Assembly (NCBI GenBank): GCA_041481485.1
Contig: JBGPBY010000373.1
Coordinates: forward strand, 1 to 7,348
Direction: 5' to 3'
Source: JBGPBY01 sp041481485
GTDB lineage: Bacteria; Acidobacteriota; Terriglobia; 20CM-2-55-15
Length of the DNA: 7,348 nucleotides
Positions 1 to 6,512 of the stretch are shown piece after piece. The notes below the pieces were generated by a model. It was not told the origin of the DNA and did no database searches. It worked only from the letters and a program-made list of their open reading frames with translations. How positions within the stretch are numbered: the first letter of the stretch is position 1; every line of letters begins with the position of its first letter. Both the position numbers and the translations under genes were made by a program.

Positions 1-26
1 AAGGTTATCCACAAACGAGATATTGT

Positions 27-134
27 GCGCGGTCATAGACCGCGCCTACAGTGGGCCGGACAGCGGGCCGCACGGCCAGTTGCGTTCCCAGCCGCGTTAG
101 CGGCTGTTCCATAGCCACCGGCGTCAGCCGGTGG
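27..134. repeat. REP-like cluster of short perfect hairpins
   Basis: Four inverted repeats follow each other within about 110 bases. GCGCGGTC (27-34) pairs with GACCGCGC (38-45) across an ATA loop. GGCCG (66-70) pairs with CGGCC (73-77). CAGCCGC (89-95) pairs with GCGGCTG (100-106) with a GTTA loop. CCACCGGC (115-122) pairs with GCCGGTGG (127-134) with a GTCA loop. The last two share a G-T-pyrimidine-A tetraloop and are joined by an 8-base spacer, as expected of a repeated extragenic palindrome unit. There is no plausible ORF here. The cluster lies just downstream of the minus-strand 62-aa gene (stop at 158), so it could also stabilise or end that transcript, although no T-run follows. Its copy number in the genome cannot be judged from one window. 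Confidence 0.6.
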
Positions 135-157
135 AAGATCCATCTAAGAAATACAGT

Positions 158-346
158 TCAAGCTGCAATCTTTGATTTCTTGTCGAGGTCCTCTGCCGAT
201 ACGACCTCTTCGTCCAACTCCCACTGACACAGATTCTGGCATCGGGGACAACGGCAAAACGTGTCGCCGACCTCAAATATCAATTCCATGTTGCAGCAGT
301 CTGTAGAATAAAGCCCCAGGGTCTCGACGTTTTCTCCGGTTTTCAT
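158..346 (-). CDS. Small Cys-rich zinc-ribbon-like protein (62 aa)
   Basis: A 62-residue soluble protein with no signal peptide or membrane segment. Residues 11-43 follow the outline of a small bacterial zinc ribbon (G-x-Y, a first Cys knuckle, an E-x-GD-x-F turn, a CPxC knuckle, then W). Six cysteines occur, at 17, 18, 31, 33, 36 and 40. C33-P-R-C36 is a standard knuckle. The first knuckle is unusual: T15 stands where the usual first Cys would be and C17-C18 are adjacent, so the metal ligands are uncertain. The C-terminal 20 residues are charged (DEE, DLDKKSK) and probably flexible. The start is well supported: GGGAGGTGA on the minus strand (350-358) puts the GGAGG core 6 bases before the ATG. 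The gene stands alone, 338 bp from the response regulator on the same strand. Specific function is unknown; metal binding is inferred from the cysteine pattern only. Such short proteins are often missed in annotation. Confidence 0.72.
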   Translation of the reverse strand: MKTGENVETLGLYSTDCCNMELIFEVGDTFCRCPRCQNLCQWELDEEVVSAEDLDKKSKIAA

Positions 347-349
347 AAC

Positions 350-358
350 TCACCTCCC
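350..358 (-). promoter_or_regulatory. Strong Shine-Dalgarno for the 62-aa gene
   Basis: On the minus strand this reads GGGAGGTGA, a near-complete complement of the 16S rRNA 3' end. The GGAGG core (353-357) lies 6 bases before the ATG at 346-344. It is the strongest ribosome-binding site in the window and is the main reason for accepting the short gene and its start. Confidence 0.8.
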
Positions 359-683
359 ACACTCTGCGATTCCGAAATCATTCCAGAATCGATGAACGGA
401 TACACGGGAGTTCAATGGGTATTTTTCTGTCCCTAATCCCTGTATTGACACAATTCCGGACGGCAAAAAATAAGGGAATGTCTTATTGAAAATTAGGGAA
501 ATCCGAACCCTGACCCCGGAATCCTGGCCAGGATCCTCGGAAGAGTTGAAGTTTCCACGAGTGGGCATATATTAGGAATCGCAGGCGGGGCAGCAAACCC
601 ATCAGGGCTCGTGCTCTGATCGCCCATTCGAGGCCAATCAAAGTTGCTGCAGCCGCCTGCATTTTAAAGATTTTCAAAAACCC
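359..683. other. Intergenic region with no convincing gene
   Basis: About 325 bases separate the response regulator stop from the ribosome-binding site of the 62-aa gene. The two short minus-strand reading frames here (350-568 and 483-677) show no domain, poor composition and no ribosome-binding site. Visible structure: a hairpin at 601-620 (ATCAGGGC/GCTCTGAT, loop TCGT, one G-T pair) downstream of the regulator stop; an inverted repeat CGATTC (367-372)/GAATCG (386-391) close to the 62-aa gene; and, on the minus strand at about 509-519, CGGGGTCAGGG, which recalls motifs next to REP-associated repeats. The stretch 420-500 is AT-richer than its surroundings. No good sigma-70 promoter for the 62-aa gene was found, although one is expected here. 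Confidence 0.5.
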
Positions 684-1334
684 TTACTGGATAAGTTTCT
701 TGCGGACGGCGTACAGCACGAGTTCCGCGGTGCTGTGAAGGTTGAGCTTTTGCATCAGGTTGGAGCGATGCGTATCGACCGTCAGAGGACTTAGGTTCAG
801 GAGTGTTGCCACTTCTTTATTGGATTTTCCCTCCGCCAGCAGTTGCAGCGTCTCCTTTTCGCGCTGAGTCAGCAGGTGATAGGAATCCTGAAGCCCTCGG
901 TCCTGGAGTTGGCGGACGAAGTCCTCGAGAAGTACCTCAGAAATATCCGGACTGAAGAACGTCCGCCCTTTCCGCACGGCCTCGATCGCGCGGATCAGGT
1001 CCATCTCGACTGTATCCTTCAGTAAATATCCCTTCACGCCCGCCGTCAACGCTCGAAGAATGTAGTCTTCGTCGCTGTGCATGCTGAGGATAATCACTTT
1101 GGTTCTGGGGTTTTTCTTCACAATGCTTGCCGCCGCATCAATTCCGTTCAGCAACGGCATTCCGACATCCATAATTACGATATCGGCCGCAAGTTCTTCC
1201 GCCAGTACCACAGCCTGCCGGCCGTCCACGGCTTCACCGGCGACTTCGAATTCCGAGTGGCTGGCGAGCAGATACCGCAATCCTTTTCTGACAATGTCAT
1301 GGTCGTCCGCCAGAAGGATTTGTGTTTTGGTCAT
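684..1334 (-). CDS. NarL/FixJ-family DNA-binding response regulator
   Basis: A cytoplasmic transcription factor of 216 aa, the normal length for this family, activated by phosphoryl transfer from the adjacent kinase. The receiver domain spans about residues 4-120: acidic pocket D10-D11, phospho-acceptor D56 (in IVIMDVGMP), switch residue S84 and conserved K106 (LLKD). A linker leads to a LuxR/GerE-type helix-turn-helix at about 154-216, with the typical LTQREKETLQLLAEGKSNKE opening and the recognition helix around S182-K196 (SPLTVDTHRSNLMQKL). All key residues are intact. The ATG (1334-1332) overlaps the kinase stop as ATGA, so the two genes are an operon with likely translational coupling. 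DNA targets cannot be read from the sequence. The divergent patatin operon and its own operon are the obvious candidates, by location only. Confidence 0.95.
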   Translation of the reverse strand: MTKTQILLADDHDIVRKGLRYLLASHSEFEVAGEAVDGRQAVVLAEELAADIVIMDVGMPLLNGIDAAASIVKKNPRTKVIILSMHSDEDYILRALTAGVKGYLLKDTVEMDLIRAIEAVRKGRTFFSPDISEVLLEDFVRQLQDRGLQDSYHLLTQREKETLQLLAEGKSNKEVATLLNLSPLTVDTHRSNLMQKLNLHSTAELVLYAVRKKLIQ

Positions 1335-2662
1335 GATGCTGCTCGAATGGGAATGTTGGCTTTGAGAAGCGTTCCCAGTTCCATCTGGGATGTAATTTCC
1401 ACTTTTCCGCCCAGATCGCGAACCCGTTCCTGTATCCCGACAATGCCGAGCCCCTCTGTCTCCCGGGTCGTGTCGAAACCGACACCATCGTCCTGAATGG
1501 CAAGGTGCACCAGGCCATTTTCACCGCGTAGAGCGACCCGAATATGCCGTGCGTTGGCATGACGTGCACAATTGGTGAGGGCCTCCTGGACGACCCGATA
1601 AACGCAGGTGCCAATGGATTCCCCAAGATTTTCAAAAACACCCTCGGTCTCCAGTTCGACGGAGACACCCGTACGTTTGGAATACTGCCGGATTTGCCAT
1701 CGCAACGCCGGAACCAGACCGGAACCATCCAGCATGGACGGGCGGAGTCCCATCGCCATTTCGCGTACAGTTTTTAACGTTCCGTGAACCAGATCCTTGG
1801 CTTCATTGACGTGCACATCGAATTCCGTCCCCGGTTCATCGCGCAGCTTTTGAATGTTTCCGATTTCAATGCCGAGCGCCGTCAAGGTTTGCCCAACTTC
1901 GTCGTGGAGCTCCCGGGAAATGGATTTCCGCTCCTGCTCCTGCGCACGGACCAACTCGGCCGACAGGCGCCGGCGTTCCTCTTCGCTTTTCTCGATTCGT
2001 TTGCGGTGCATCTCCGCATGGCGCTGTAGCGCCGAGATTCGCCGTCCGCCAACAAATGCGATGACCACACCAAGGACGACTCCGGCCCCCGTCATTTGCC
2101 AGAGGTATGTCGTGAAGTTGTGGCGCGCCTGTTCAATTTCTTCGCTTTCGCGTTGAAAACGCCGGGCATCGATGGCTTCAATGCGCCGCGTAATTCCGAC
2201 GATGGCTTCACGGCGCTGCGTAAGCTGCTGCCGAATGGCATTCAGGCCGCCTGGGAATTCCCGCGGGTCGGCATCGAGAATTTGATTGAGAGACTCAAAG
2301 TACCCGTCGAGTTCCGCACGAAGGTCTTCAACGGCTTGTGTCTCTTCGTTACCCAGCAGTTCGGTGAGAACCGCCAGCCGCTCGTCAATCGACATCCTTA
2401 GTTTCTGAAACTCGGCGCGTTTCTCTTCTGCAGTTTCTGCGACAGGATTCAGCATGAAATCGCGCACTTCAATGCGCGTGGCATCGAAATCAGCGCGCAA
2501 CCCCTCGACATTCCGGCCGGAGGCCTGGGATTTGGCGTTGGACTTGACGATATCGTCGTTAATGCGGTTCGCCCGCCCGACAGCAACCACGCCGGCAACT
2601 CCGATGATCGAGACGAGCAGCGCGGACGCCACGATGAGTACCACGAGTACGGTGTTCTTCAT
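1331..2662 (-). CDS. Membrane sensor histidine kinase, NarX/DesK type (HisKA_3)
   Basis: A 443-aa sensor kinase that autophosphorylates and passes the phosphate to the downstream NarL-type regulator. Order of parts: N-terminal membrane helix (about 5-29); a helical, charged extracytoplasmic segment (about 30-182), probably a four-helix-bundle sensor like those of chemoreceptors; second membrane helix (about 184-206); a charged coiled-coil linker (about 213-248); the HisKA_3 dimerisation domain; and the ATPase domain. The H-box reads ELHDEVGQ with phospho-acceptor H253. The D254-x-x-x-Q258 pattern is the one linked to phosphatase activity in this class, so the protein may be bifunctional. ATP-binding motifs: N-box E360-ALTN364, G1 box DDGVGFD (391-397), G2 box GLGIVGI (404-410). 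No HAMP or PAS domain is evident. The ligand is unknown. The start has no clear Shine-Dalgarno (AAAA directly precedes the ATG), but it gives a proper N-terminal membrane anchor. Confidence 0.94.
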   Translation of the reverse strand: MKNTVLVVLIVASALLVSIIGVAGVVAVGRANRINDDIVKSNAKSQASGRNVEGLRADFDATRIEVRDFMLNPVAETAEEKRAEFQKLRMSIDERLAVLTELLGNEETQAVEDLRAELDGYFESLNQILDADPREFPGGLNAIRQQLTQRREAIVGITRRIEAIDARRFQRESEEIEQARHNFTTYLWQMTGAGVVLGVVIAFVGGRRISALQRHAEMHRKRIEKSEEERRRLSAELVRAQEQERKSISRELHDEVGQTLTALGIEIGNIQKLRDEPGTEFDVHVNEAKDLVHGTLKTVREMAMGLRPSMLDGSGLVPALRWQIRQYSKRTGVSVELETEGVFENLGESIGTCVYRVVQEALTNCARHANARHIRVALRGENGLVHLAIQDDGVGFDTTRETEGLGIVGIQERVRDLGGKVEITSQMELGTLLKANIPIRAAS

Positions 2663-2681
2663 TTTTGTATCGGAACAAAAC

Positions 2682-2696
2682 GCTCTTACGAAGAGC
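2682..2696 (-). promoter_or_regulatory. Short hairpin in the kinase leader
   Basis: Perfect 6-bp stem GCTCTT/AAGAGC with a 3-base loop. Read toward the kinase it is followed by GTTTTGTT, so it resembles a weak intrinsic terminator or attenuator within the short leader. It lies 19 bases before the kinase ATG and may affect ribosome access, since that start lacks a Shine-Dalgarno. The stem is short, so terminator function is doubtful. Confidence 0.35.
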
Positions 2697-2702
2697 TGCT
2701 TG

Positions 2703-2731
2703 ATTTTCTACCTCTCCGGAAAGTTCGGCAA
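2703..2731 (-). promoter_or_regulatory. Candidate sigma-70 promoter for the kinase-regulator operon
   Basis: On the minus strand TTGCCG (2731-2726) and GAAAAT (2708-2703) are separated by exactly 17 bases, each matching four of six consensus positions. Transcription would begin near 2696, leaving a leader of roughly 35 bases that contains the 2682-2696 hairpin. The position is good and the match moderate; this is a prediction by eye. Confidence 0.4.
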
Positions 2732-2755
2732 TAGGACTCGTGAGGCCGCGGCGGC

Positions 2756-2928
2756 ATACAGGGCGAATCCGGGGTTTCTACCCTGTATTGGGTATGGTAC
2801 CGCCCGGCAGGCAGGCGCTATCTTGGGCGAGTCTGAACACTTTCCGAGACTCCCTTACGCGGGTTGCGATTCCTCCCCGCGAACTGCGGCGCCTCCGGTC
2901 ACAGTGAAACCTGTGGCCGGCGGCGCCG
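2756..2928 (+). promoter_or_regulatory. Series of hairpins upstream of the patatin gene (possible structured leader)
   Basis: Four stems occur in a row in the divergent intergenic region. (1) ATACAGGG (2756-2763)/CCCTGTAT (2781-2788), flanked by GGCGG (2750-2754)/CCGCC (2800-2804), which could extend it. (2) GAGTCT (2829-2834)/AGACTC (2847-2852). (3) CGCGGG (2858-2863)/CCCGCG (2876-2881). (4) A long stem at 2887-2904/2911-2928 with loop TGAAAC: 18 positions with one T-C mismatch and one G-T wobble. Stems 2 and 3 both have 12-base loops. Stem 4 is followed by GAATCTGTTT, too poor in T for a confident intrinsic terminator. No known riboswitch consensus was recognised. The region could be an RNA leader of the patatin operon, an operator region, or REP-like DNA. 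Confidence 0.45.
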
Positions 2929-3018
2929 AATCTGTTTAGAAATCCCCGAAAGCCTGATCGAATTCACCGAACGTGCCGCTTCGCGTGAAATCGTCGATGA
3001 GGATTCCCCGACACGACA

Positions 3019-3044
3019 TACAATGCGTCATTCGTATTGGCGCA
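3019..3044 (+). promoter_or_regulatory. -10-like hexamer and hairpin before the patatin gene
   Basis: TACAAT at 3019-3024 matches five of six positions of a sigma-70 -10 box and would give a leader of about 60 bases, but no acceptable -35 box stands 16-18 bases upstream. Overlapping it is a hairpin, TGCGTCA (3024-3030)/TGGCGCA (3038-3044), with one G-T pair and a TTTTC run just after. The two readings (promoter element or RNA hairpin) compete, and neither is secure. The Shine-Dalgarno for the patatin is GAGG at 3082-3085, 5 bases before the ATG. Confidence 0.25.
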
Positions 3045-3090
3045 TTTTCGAATCTGAAGCGGTTCATCTTCACATGGAATTGAGGTCGCC

Positions 3091-6000
3091 ATGAAAGTCA
3101 CCAAAGAATATCGATTTGCAATCGTCATGTACGGCGGCATTTCACTGGCCGTCTACATCAATGGCGTTGCCCAGGAGTTGCTGAACCTTGTCCGCGCTAC
3201 TTCAAAAGGACGAACGCCGGCAAACCCGGCTCAAGCTTCGAAACCTATCCGGGTTTACCAGAAGGTGGCGGAGAGACTCAGCCGGAAGGAACAGCCGAAG
3301 TGGGAAAGCAGCAATGAGATCTGTGTCCGTTTTGTTGTGGACATCATCACTGGCGCATCCGCCGGTGGAATCAACGGAATCTTTCTGGCGAAAGCACTTT
3401 CCAACGATCAACAGCTTGGGAACCTGCGGAATCTTTGGATAGAACAAGCGGATCTTGGCCTGCTTCTCAATGACAAGCGCTCGGTTCTGGATCTAAAGCA
3501 AAAACTGCAGCCTCAGGATCCGCCTCGCGCTCTTTTAAGCGGACCTCGCCTTTATTGCGAGTTGCTGGAAGCATTCGGGAAAATGGGCGCCGACCCCGAT
3601 ACGAATGCGCACTACAGCGACCTTCGGGAACTGGATGTGTTCGTCACGGCAACTGATGCGTGGGGTCAGGTTCTGCCTCTGCGTCTGTTCGACAAGTTTG
3701 TATGGGAACGGCGCTACAAATCTGTCTTTCACTTTCGATACCGCGACCCGGATGCTCACGACAATCAAGCGTGCGCCGCTCAAATGCGAGACCATCAGGC
3801 CAGGCGAAACGATTTCGTTCAGGTTAACAACGAGTTTCTCGCGTTTGCCGCGCGCTGCACTTCATCATTTCCGTTTGCATTCGAACCGATCAAACTCAAC
3901 GACCTCAAGAAATGGCTTGCCTCGACGGGAGTTCCGAACGAAGAACTTTGGAAAGAATGGATTCGCCTGTTTTTCGATAATCCGAACAAACCCAGATTCA
4001 ACGCCGCACAGTGGGTTGAACCGGAAGAACGGGTCTATATCGATGGCGGTTGCCTGGACAACAAACCGTTCGGGTATGTCACTCGAACGCTTCAGGAACG
4101 GTCGCGCGATGTCGCTGTCGAACGCAAGTTGATCTACGTCGAACCGTCGCCGGACCATCCCGAACTGGAGCCGGTTCCGCGCAACGAAGACGGCGTTGTC
4201 GTCCCGGATGCCGTGCAGAACGCGGTGCGCGCGCTGACGGCCCTCCCGCTTGATGAAACAATTCGGGAAGACCTGGAAGTCCTGCTCGAACGTAACCGCG
4301 ATATCGACCGGCTGCACCGTTTGATTCAGGATGTTGAAAACGAAATCCTCTCGCCCGAATTACACAGCGATCGACCTGCACACATCCGCCAGGCGCAACA
4401 AAAGTGGGACAGCCATTCCGGCATCGAACAGACGGCGTCTGCCGCACAGCAGTGGGCCGACCAGGGATTCCGCGCTTCGCACGTTGAGCGAAACGACACC
4501 GAAATTACGACCGATCTTCGGTACCGGGGATACTCCCGTCTCAAGATTGCCACAGTCACAGATGACCTCGCGCAGTTCATTTGCGCTCTGGCGGATTATC
4601 GCCGCGGCTCGCATGAATACTTTGCCGTGCGCTGTCTGATCAAGCAATGGCGCGACTTGAATTACAACGACACCGATTCGGCCGGAGGGCGGACACCGGC
4701 TCATTTTCTAATGCGTTTCGATTTTGCATATCGCATTCGCCGGCTGCAGTTTGTACTTCGACGCGTCAACCGCCTCATTATTCTTGCCGCTCAAATGGGC
4801 GAGCCGAATGTCGAAAGCGAACGGCGGGCGCTCAATCGCCTGCTTCAGTCCGTCATGCCGGATTGTCCGTTGTGGCCAACCGGCTGGACCCCGGAGTGGT
4901 TCAGGGACTTCCATGCACAGCTGCAGACCATGCGAGATCACATCAGCTGTGCCCTGAAAATTCTGCGCGTCGGCATCCAGAATCTGCATACGCCCGTGGA
5001 AAAGACTCCGGCAAACATGAAGGAGAATCCATATCGGTCCGATCGGAATGCCGTCGCCGTCGCCATAAGCAACCTTCCGATAACCACGCCGGATCTCTAC
5101 GGAATCCTTGGATCCGAAGGCCATTCCGAACAGCCCAAGGAAGTGAGCTTCCCTTTTGATGAAGAGCAGGTATTGGAAAGAGCGGCCAGAGTGCTGGCAG
5201 ACCCGGAAGTTGCGGCCGCGTTGAATCGTCTGGACGACACCCTCAATGGTTCGCTTCACCGCCTGTTCGATAATGCCATTGCGGAAGTCGGACTGGCGTT
5301 CCAGGTCACTACCGAAACGGAAAGCATCAACCGTCCCAAAACAGCGGCAATTCGTCTGACTCGCTACAACTATGATTTCTTCGACGACTACGACAGCATT
5401 CTCTATCCAATCAGTTACGGCACCAATATTGGCGAAGGGGCTCACGTCGATGTCATTCGCATCAGTCCGGACGATGCGACAAGCATCATCGACGAGAGCG
5501 CAACACACACGCAAAAGCTGGCGGGCGTCAAGCTCGGACACTTCGGAGCATTCCTCGATCAGGTATGGCGCCGCAACGACATTCTGTGGGGAAGACTCGA
5601 TGCCGCAGAGCGGATTATCGAGAGCCTTCTCCTCGGTACGATGGATCCCGGCGCTCCGAAGGATGAAAAAGGACAATTCGTGGAAATAGCCGAATTGATC
5701 CGCGAAGCACACACCGCCATTATTTATGAGGAACTCGGCGACACCGGACTGGGGAACATCCGACAGCTTTTTATCGAATCCATTGTACAAATCGGAACGG
5801 CAAAGGTGCCGGACCGCGACGCGATGACCGCTACCGTTCAGAAATTTCTAAACGAGACTCCCGGACGGATCAATGTCGTTCTTCAGGCCGCGCTTCAGAC
5901 GGACCTGCTGCTCGACAGCATGAAAGACTATCGGGTGAATCCAGTGCCCAATCGCGAAACCACTTTGGAATCCGCCGGACGCGCCGCTACCGTCATGGCA

Positions 6001-6498
6001 AACATCTTTCAGGATTTGTCGGTTCGCAGCGATTTACCTTCCCATTGGACACGCTGGCTGGCATGGGGAGGCGTTGCACTAACCAGTCTGGTCGAAATTT
6101 CGACCCCACGAAAACTCACTCACTGGTTCGCGCGGTACTGGTTCGCGCTGGCCGCGTTCATCAGCGTGATCATGATCGGCCTCGGTGCGGTGTTGGGAGA
6201 ACCCTCTGCTCAAAAACTGGGAATCAAGTTTCTGCTGATCACTTCCGCGGTTTATCTGATTGTGCTGATGCTGTCGTCGTTTCTGATATCCGTCGGCAAG
6301 TCGACTTTCCTGAATTCGGCATGGAAGAACCTGCGGGTGTTCCTGAAGTTTGCGTTATACGTTGCTCTGGGATTGGTTCTACTGTGGGTGGCATTCCTTG
6401 GAATTCGCGATGCCATCTCCTTAATTCAGACTGATGGAATTTCGGGACTGTGGATGACGTTCCGGAATTGGATTGGGAACGTATTCGCTTCCAATTAA
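3091..6498 (+). CDS. Large patatin-like phospholipase with DUF3376-type region and C-terminal membrane anchor
   Basis: A 1135-aa protein predicted to hydrolyse acyl esters of membrane lipids with a Ser-Asp dyad. The patatin fold spans about residues 6-350. YGGISLAVYINGV (14-26) takes the place of the glycine-rich oxyanion loop. The nucleophile elbow is G88-A-S90-A-G92 and the dyad partner is D318 in DGG (318-320), so the enzyme looks catalytically intact. The rest resembles the bacterial patatin-related/DUF3376 family as I recall it: DLRYRGYSRLKI (from 475), YRIRRLQFVLRRVNRL (from 547), an FDDYDSILYPISYGT block (within 761-780) and a KLAGVKLGHFGAF...NDILWGRLD block (about 809-842). Three hydrophobic helices follow, at about 1016-1035, 1043-1066 and 1084-1106, ending in a short tail, so the catalytic part is probably tethered to the membrane. 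There is no N-terminal signal peptide. The start has GAGG 5 bases upstream. The DUF218 gene follows after 14 bases, implying an operon. Substrate and physiological role are unknown. Confidence 0.93.
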   Translation: MKVTKEYRFAIVMYGGISLAVYINGVAQELLNLVRATSKGRTPANPAQASKPIRVYQKVAERLSRKEQPKWESSNEICVRFVVDIITGASAGGINGIFLAKALSNDQQLGNLRNLWIEQADLGLLLNDKRSVLDLKQKLQPQDPPRALLSGPRLYCELLEAFGKMGADPDTNAHYSDLRELDVFVTATDAWGQVLPLRLFDKFVWERRYKSVFHFRYRDPDAHDNQACAAQMRDHQARRNDFVQVNNEFLAFAARCTSSFPFAFEPIKLNDLKKWLASTGVPNEELWKEWIRLFFDNPNKPRFNAAQWVEPEERVYIDGGCLDNKPFGYVTRTLQERSRDVAVERKLIYVEPSPDHPELEPVPRNEDGVVVPDAVQNAVRALTALPLDETIREDLEVLLERNRDIDRLHRLIQDVENEILSPELHSDRPAHIRQAQQKWDSHSGIEQTASAAQQWADQGFRASHVERNDTEITTDLRYRGYSRLKIATVTDDLAQFICALADYRRGSHEYFAVRCLIKQWRDLNYNDTDSAGGRTPAHFLMRFDFAYRIRRLQFVLRRVNRLIILAAQMGEPNVESERRALNRLLQSVMPDCPLWPTGWTPEWFRDFHAQLQTMRDHISCALKILRVGIQNLHTPVEKTPANMKENPYRSDRNAVAVAISNLPITTPDLYGILGSEGHSEQPKEVSFPFDEEQVLERAARVLADPEVAAALNRLDDTLNGSLHRLFDNAIAEVGLAFQVTTETESINRPKTAAIRLTRYNYDFFDDYDSILYPISYGTNIGEGAHVDVIRISPDDATSIIDESATHTQKLAGVKLGHFGAFLDQVWRRNDILWGRLDAAERIIESLLLGTMDPGAPKDEKGQFVEIAELIREAHTAIIYEELGDTGLGNIRQLFIESIVQIGTAKVPDRDAMTATVQKFLNETPGRINVVLQAALQTDLLLDSMKDYRVNPVPNRETTLESAGRAATVMANIFQDLSVRSDLPSHWTRWLAWGGVALTSLVEISTPRKLTHWFARYWFALAAFISVIMIGLGAVLGEPSAQKLGIKFLLITSAVYLIVLMLSSFLISVGKSTFLNSAWKNLRVFLKFALYVALGLVLLWVAFLGIRDAISLIQTDGISGLWMTFRNWIGNVFASN

Positions 6499-6512
6499 CG
6501 GGACGAACGACC

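Noticed and set aside
5..13. TTATCCACA, a perfect DnaA-box 9-mer
   Set aside because: A single box with no cluster, AT-rich unwinding element or dnaA/dnaN neighbour; one match is expected by chance at this rate in a genome.
445..450. TTGACA, perfect -35 hexamer on the plus strand
   Set aside because: No acceptable -10 at 16-18 bases (AAATAA region only), and no rightward gene follows until 3091.
350..568. 72-aa minus-strand frame ahead of the 62-aa gene
   Set aside because: No ribosome-binding site and no domain, and it overlaps the Shine-Dalgarno of the better supported 158-346 gene. More likely untranslated leader or repeat remnant.
601..620. Intrinsic terminator for the kinase-regulator operon
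   Set aside because: The stem has an A-C mismatch when read on the minus strand and no T-run follows it in that direction.
483..677. 64-aa minus-strand frame after the regulator
   Set aside because: TTG start, no Shine-Dalgarno, no domain; overlaps hairpin-forming intergenic sequence.
2454..2939. 161-aa plus-strand frame
   Set aside because: Mostly antisense to the kinase N-terminus; the remainder runs through intergenic hairpins and has no protein-like features.
4708..5790. 360-codon open frame on the minus strand
   Set aside because: It lies wholly inside the patatin gene, antisense to family-typical blocks (YRIRRLQF, YDSILYPISYGT). No recognisable domain and no ribosome-binding site were seen; long antisense frames are common in GC-rich genes.
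3091..6498. CBASS-type (CapV) patatin effector
   Set aside because: No cyclic-nucleotide synthase, sensor or ubiquitin-like genes nearby, and the protein is far longer than CapV with a different architecture.
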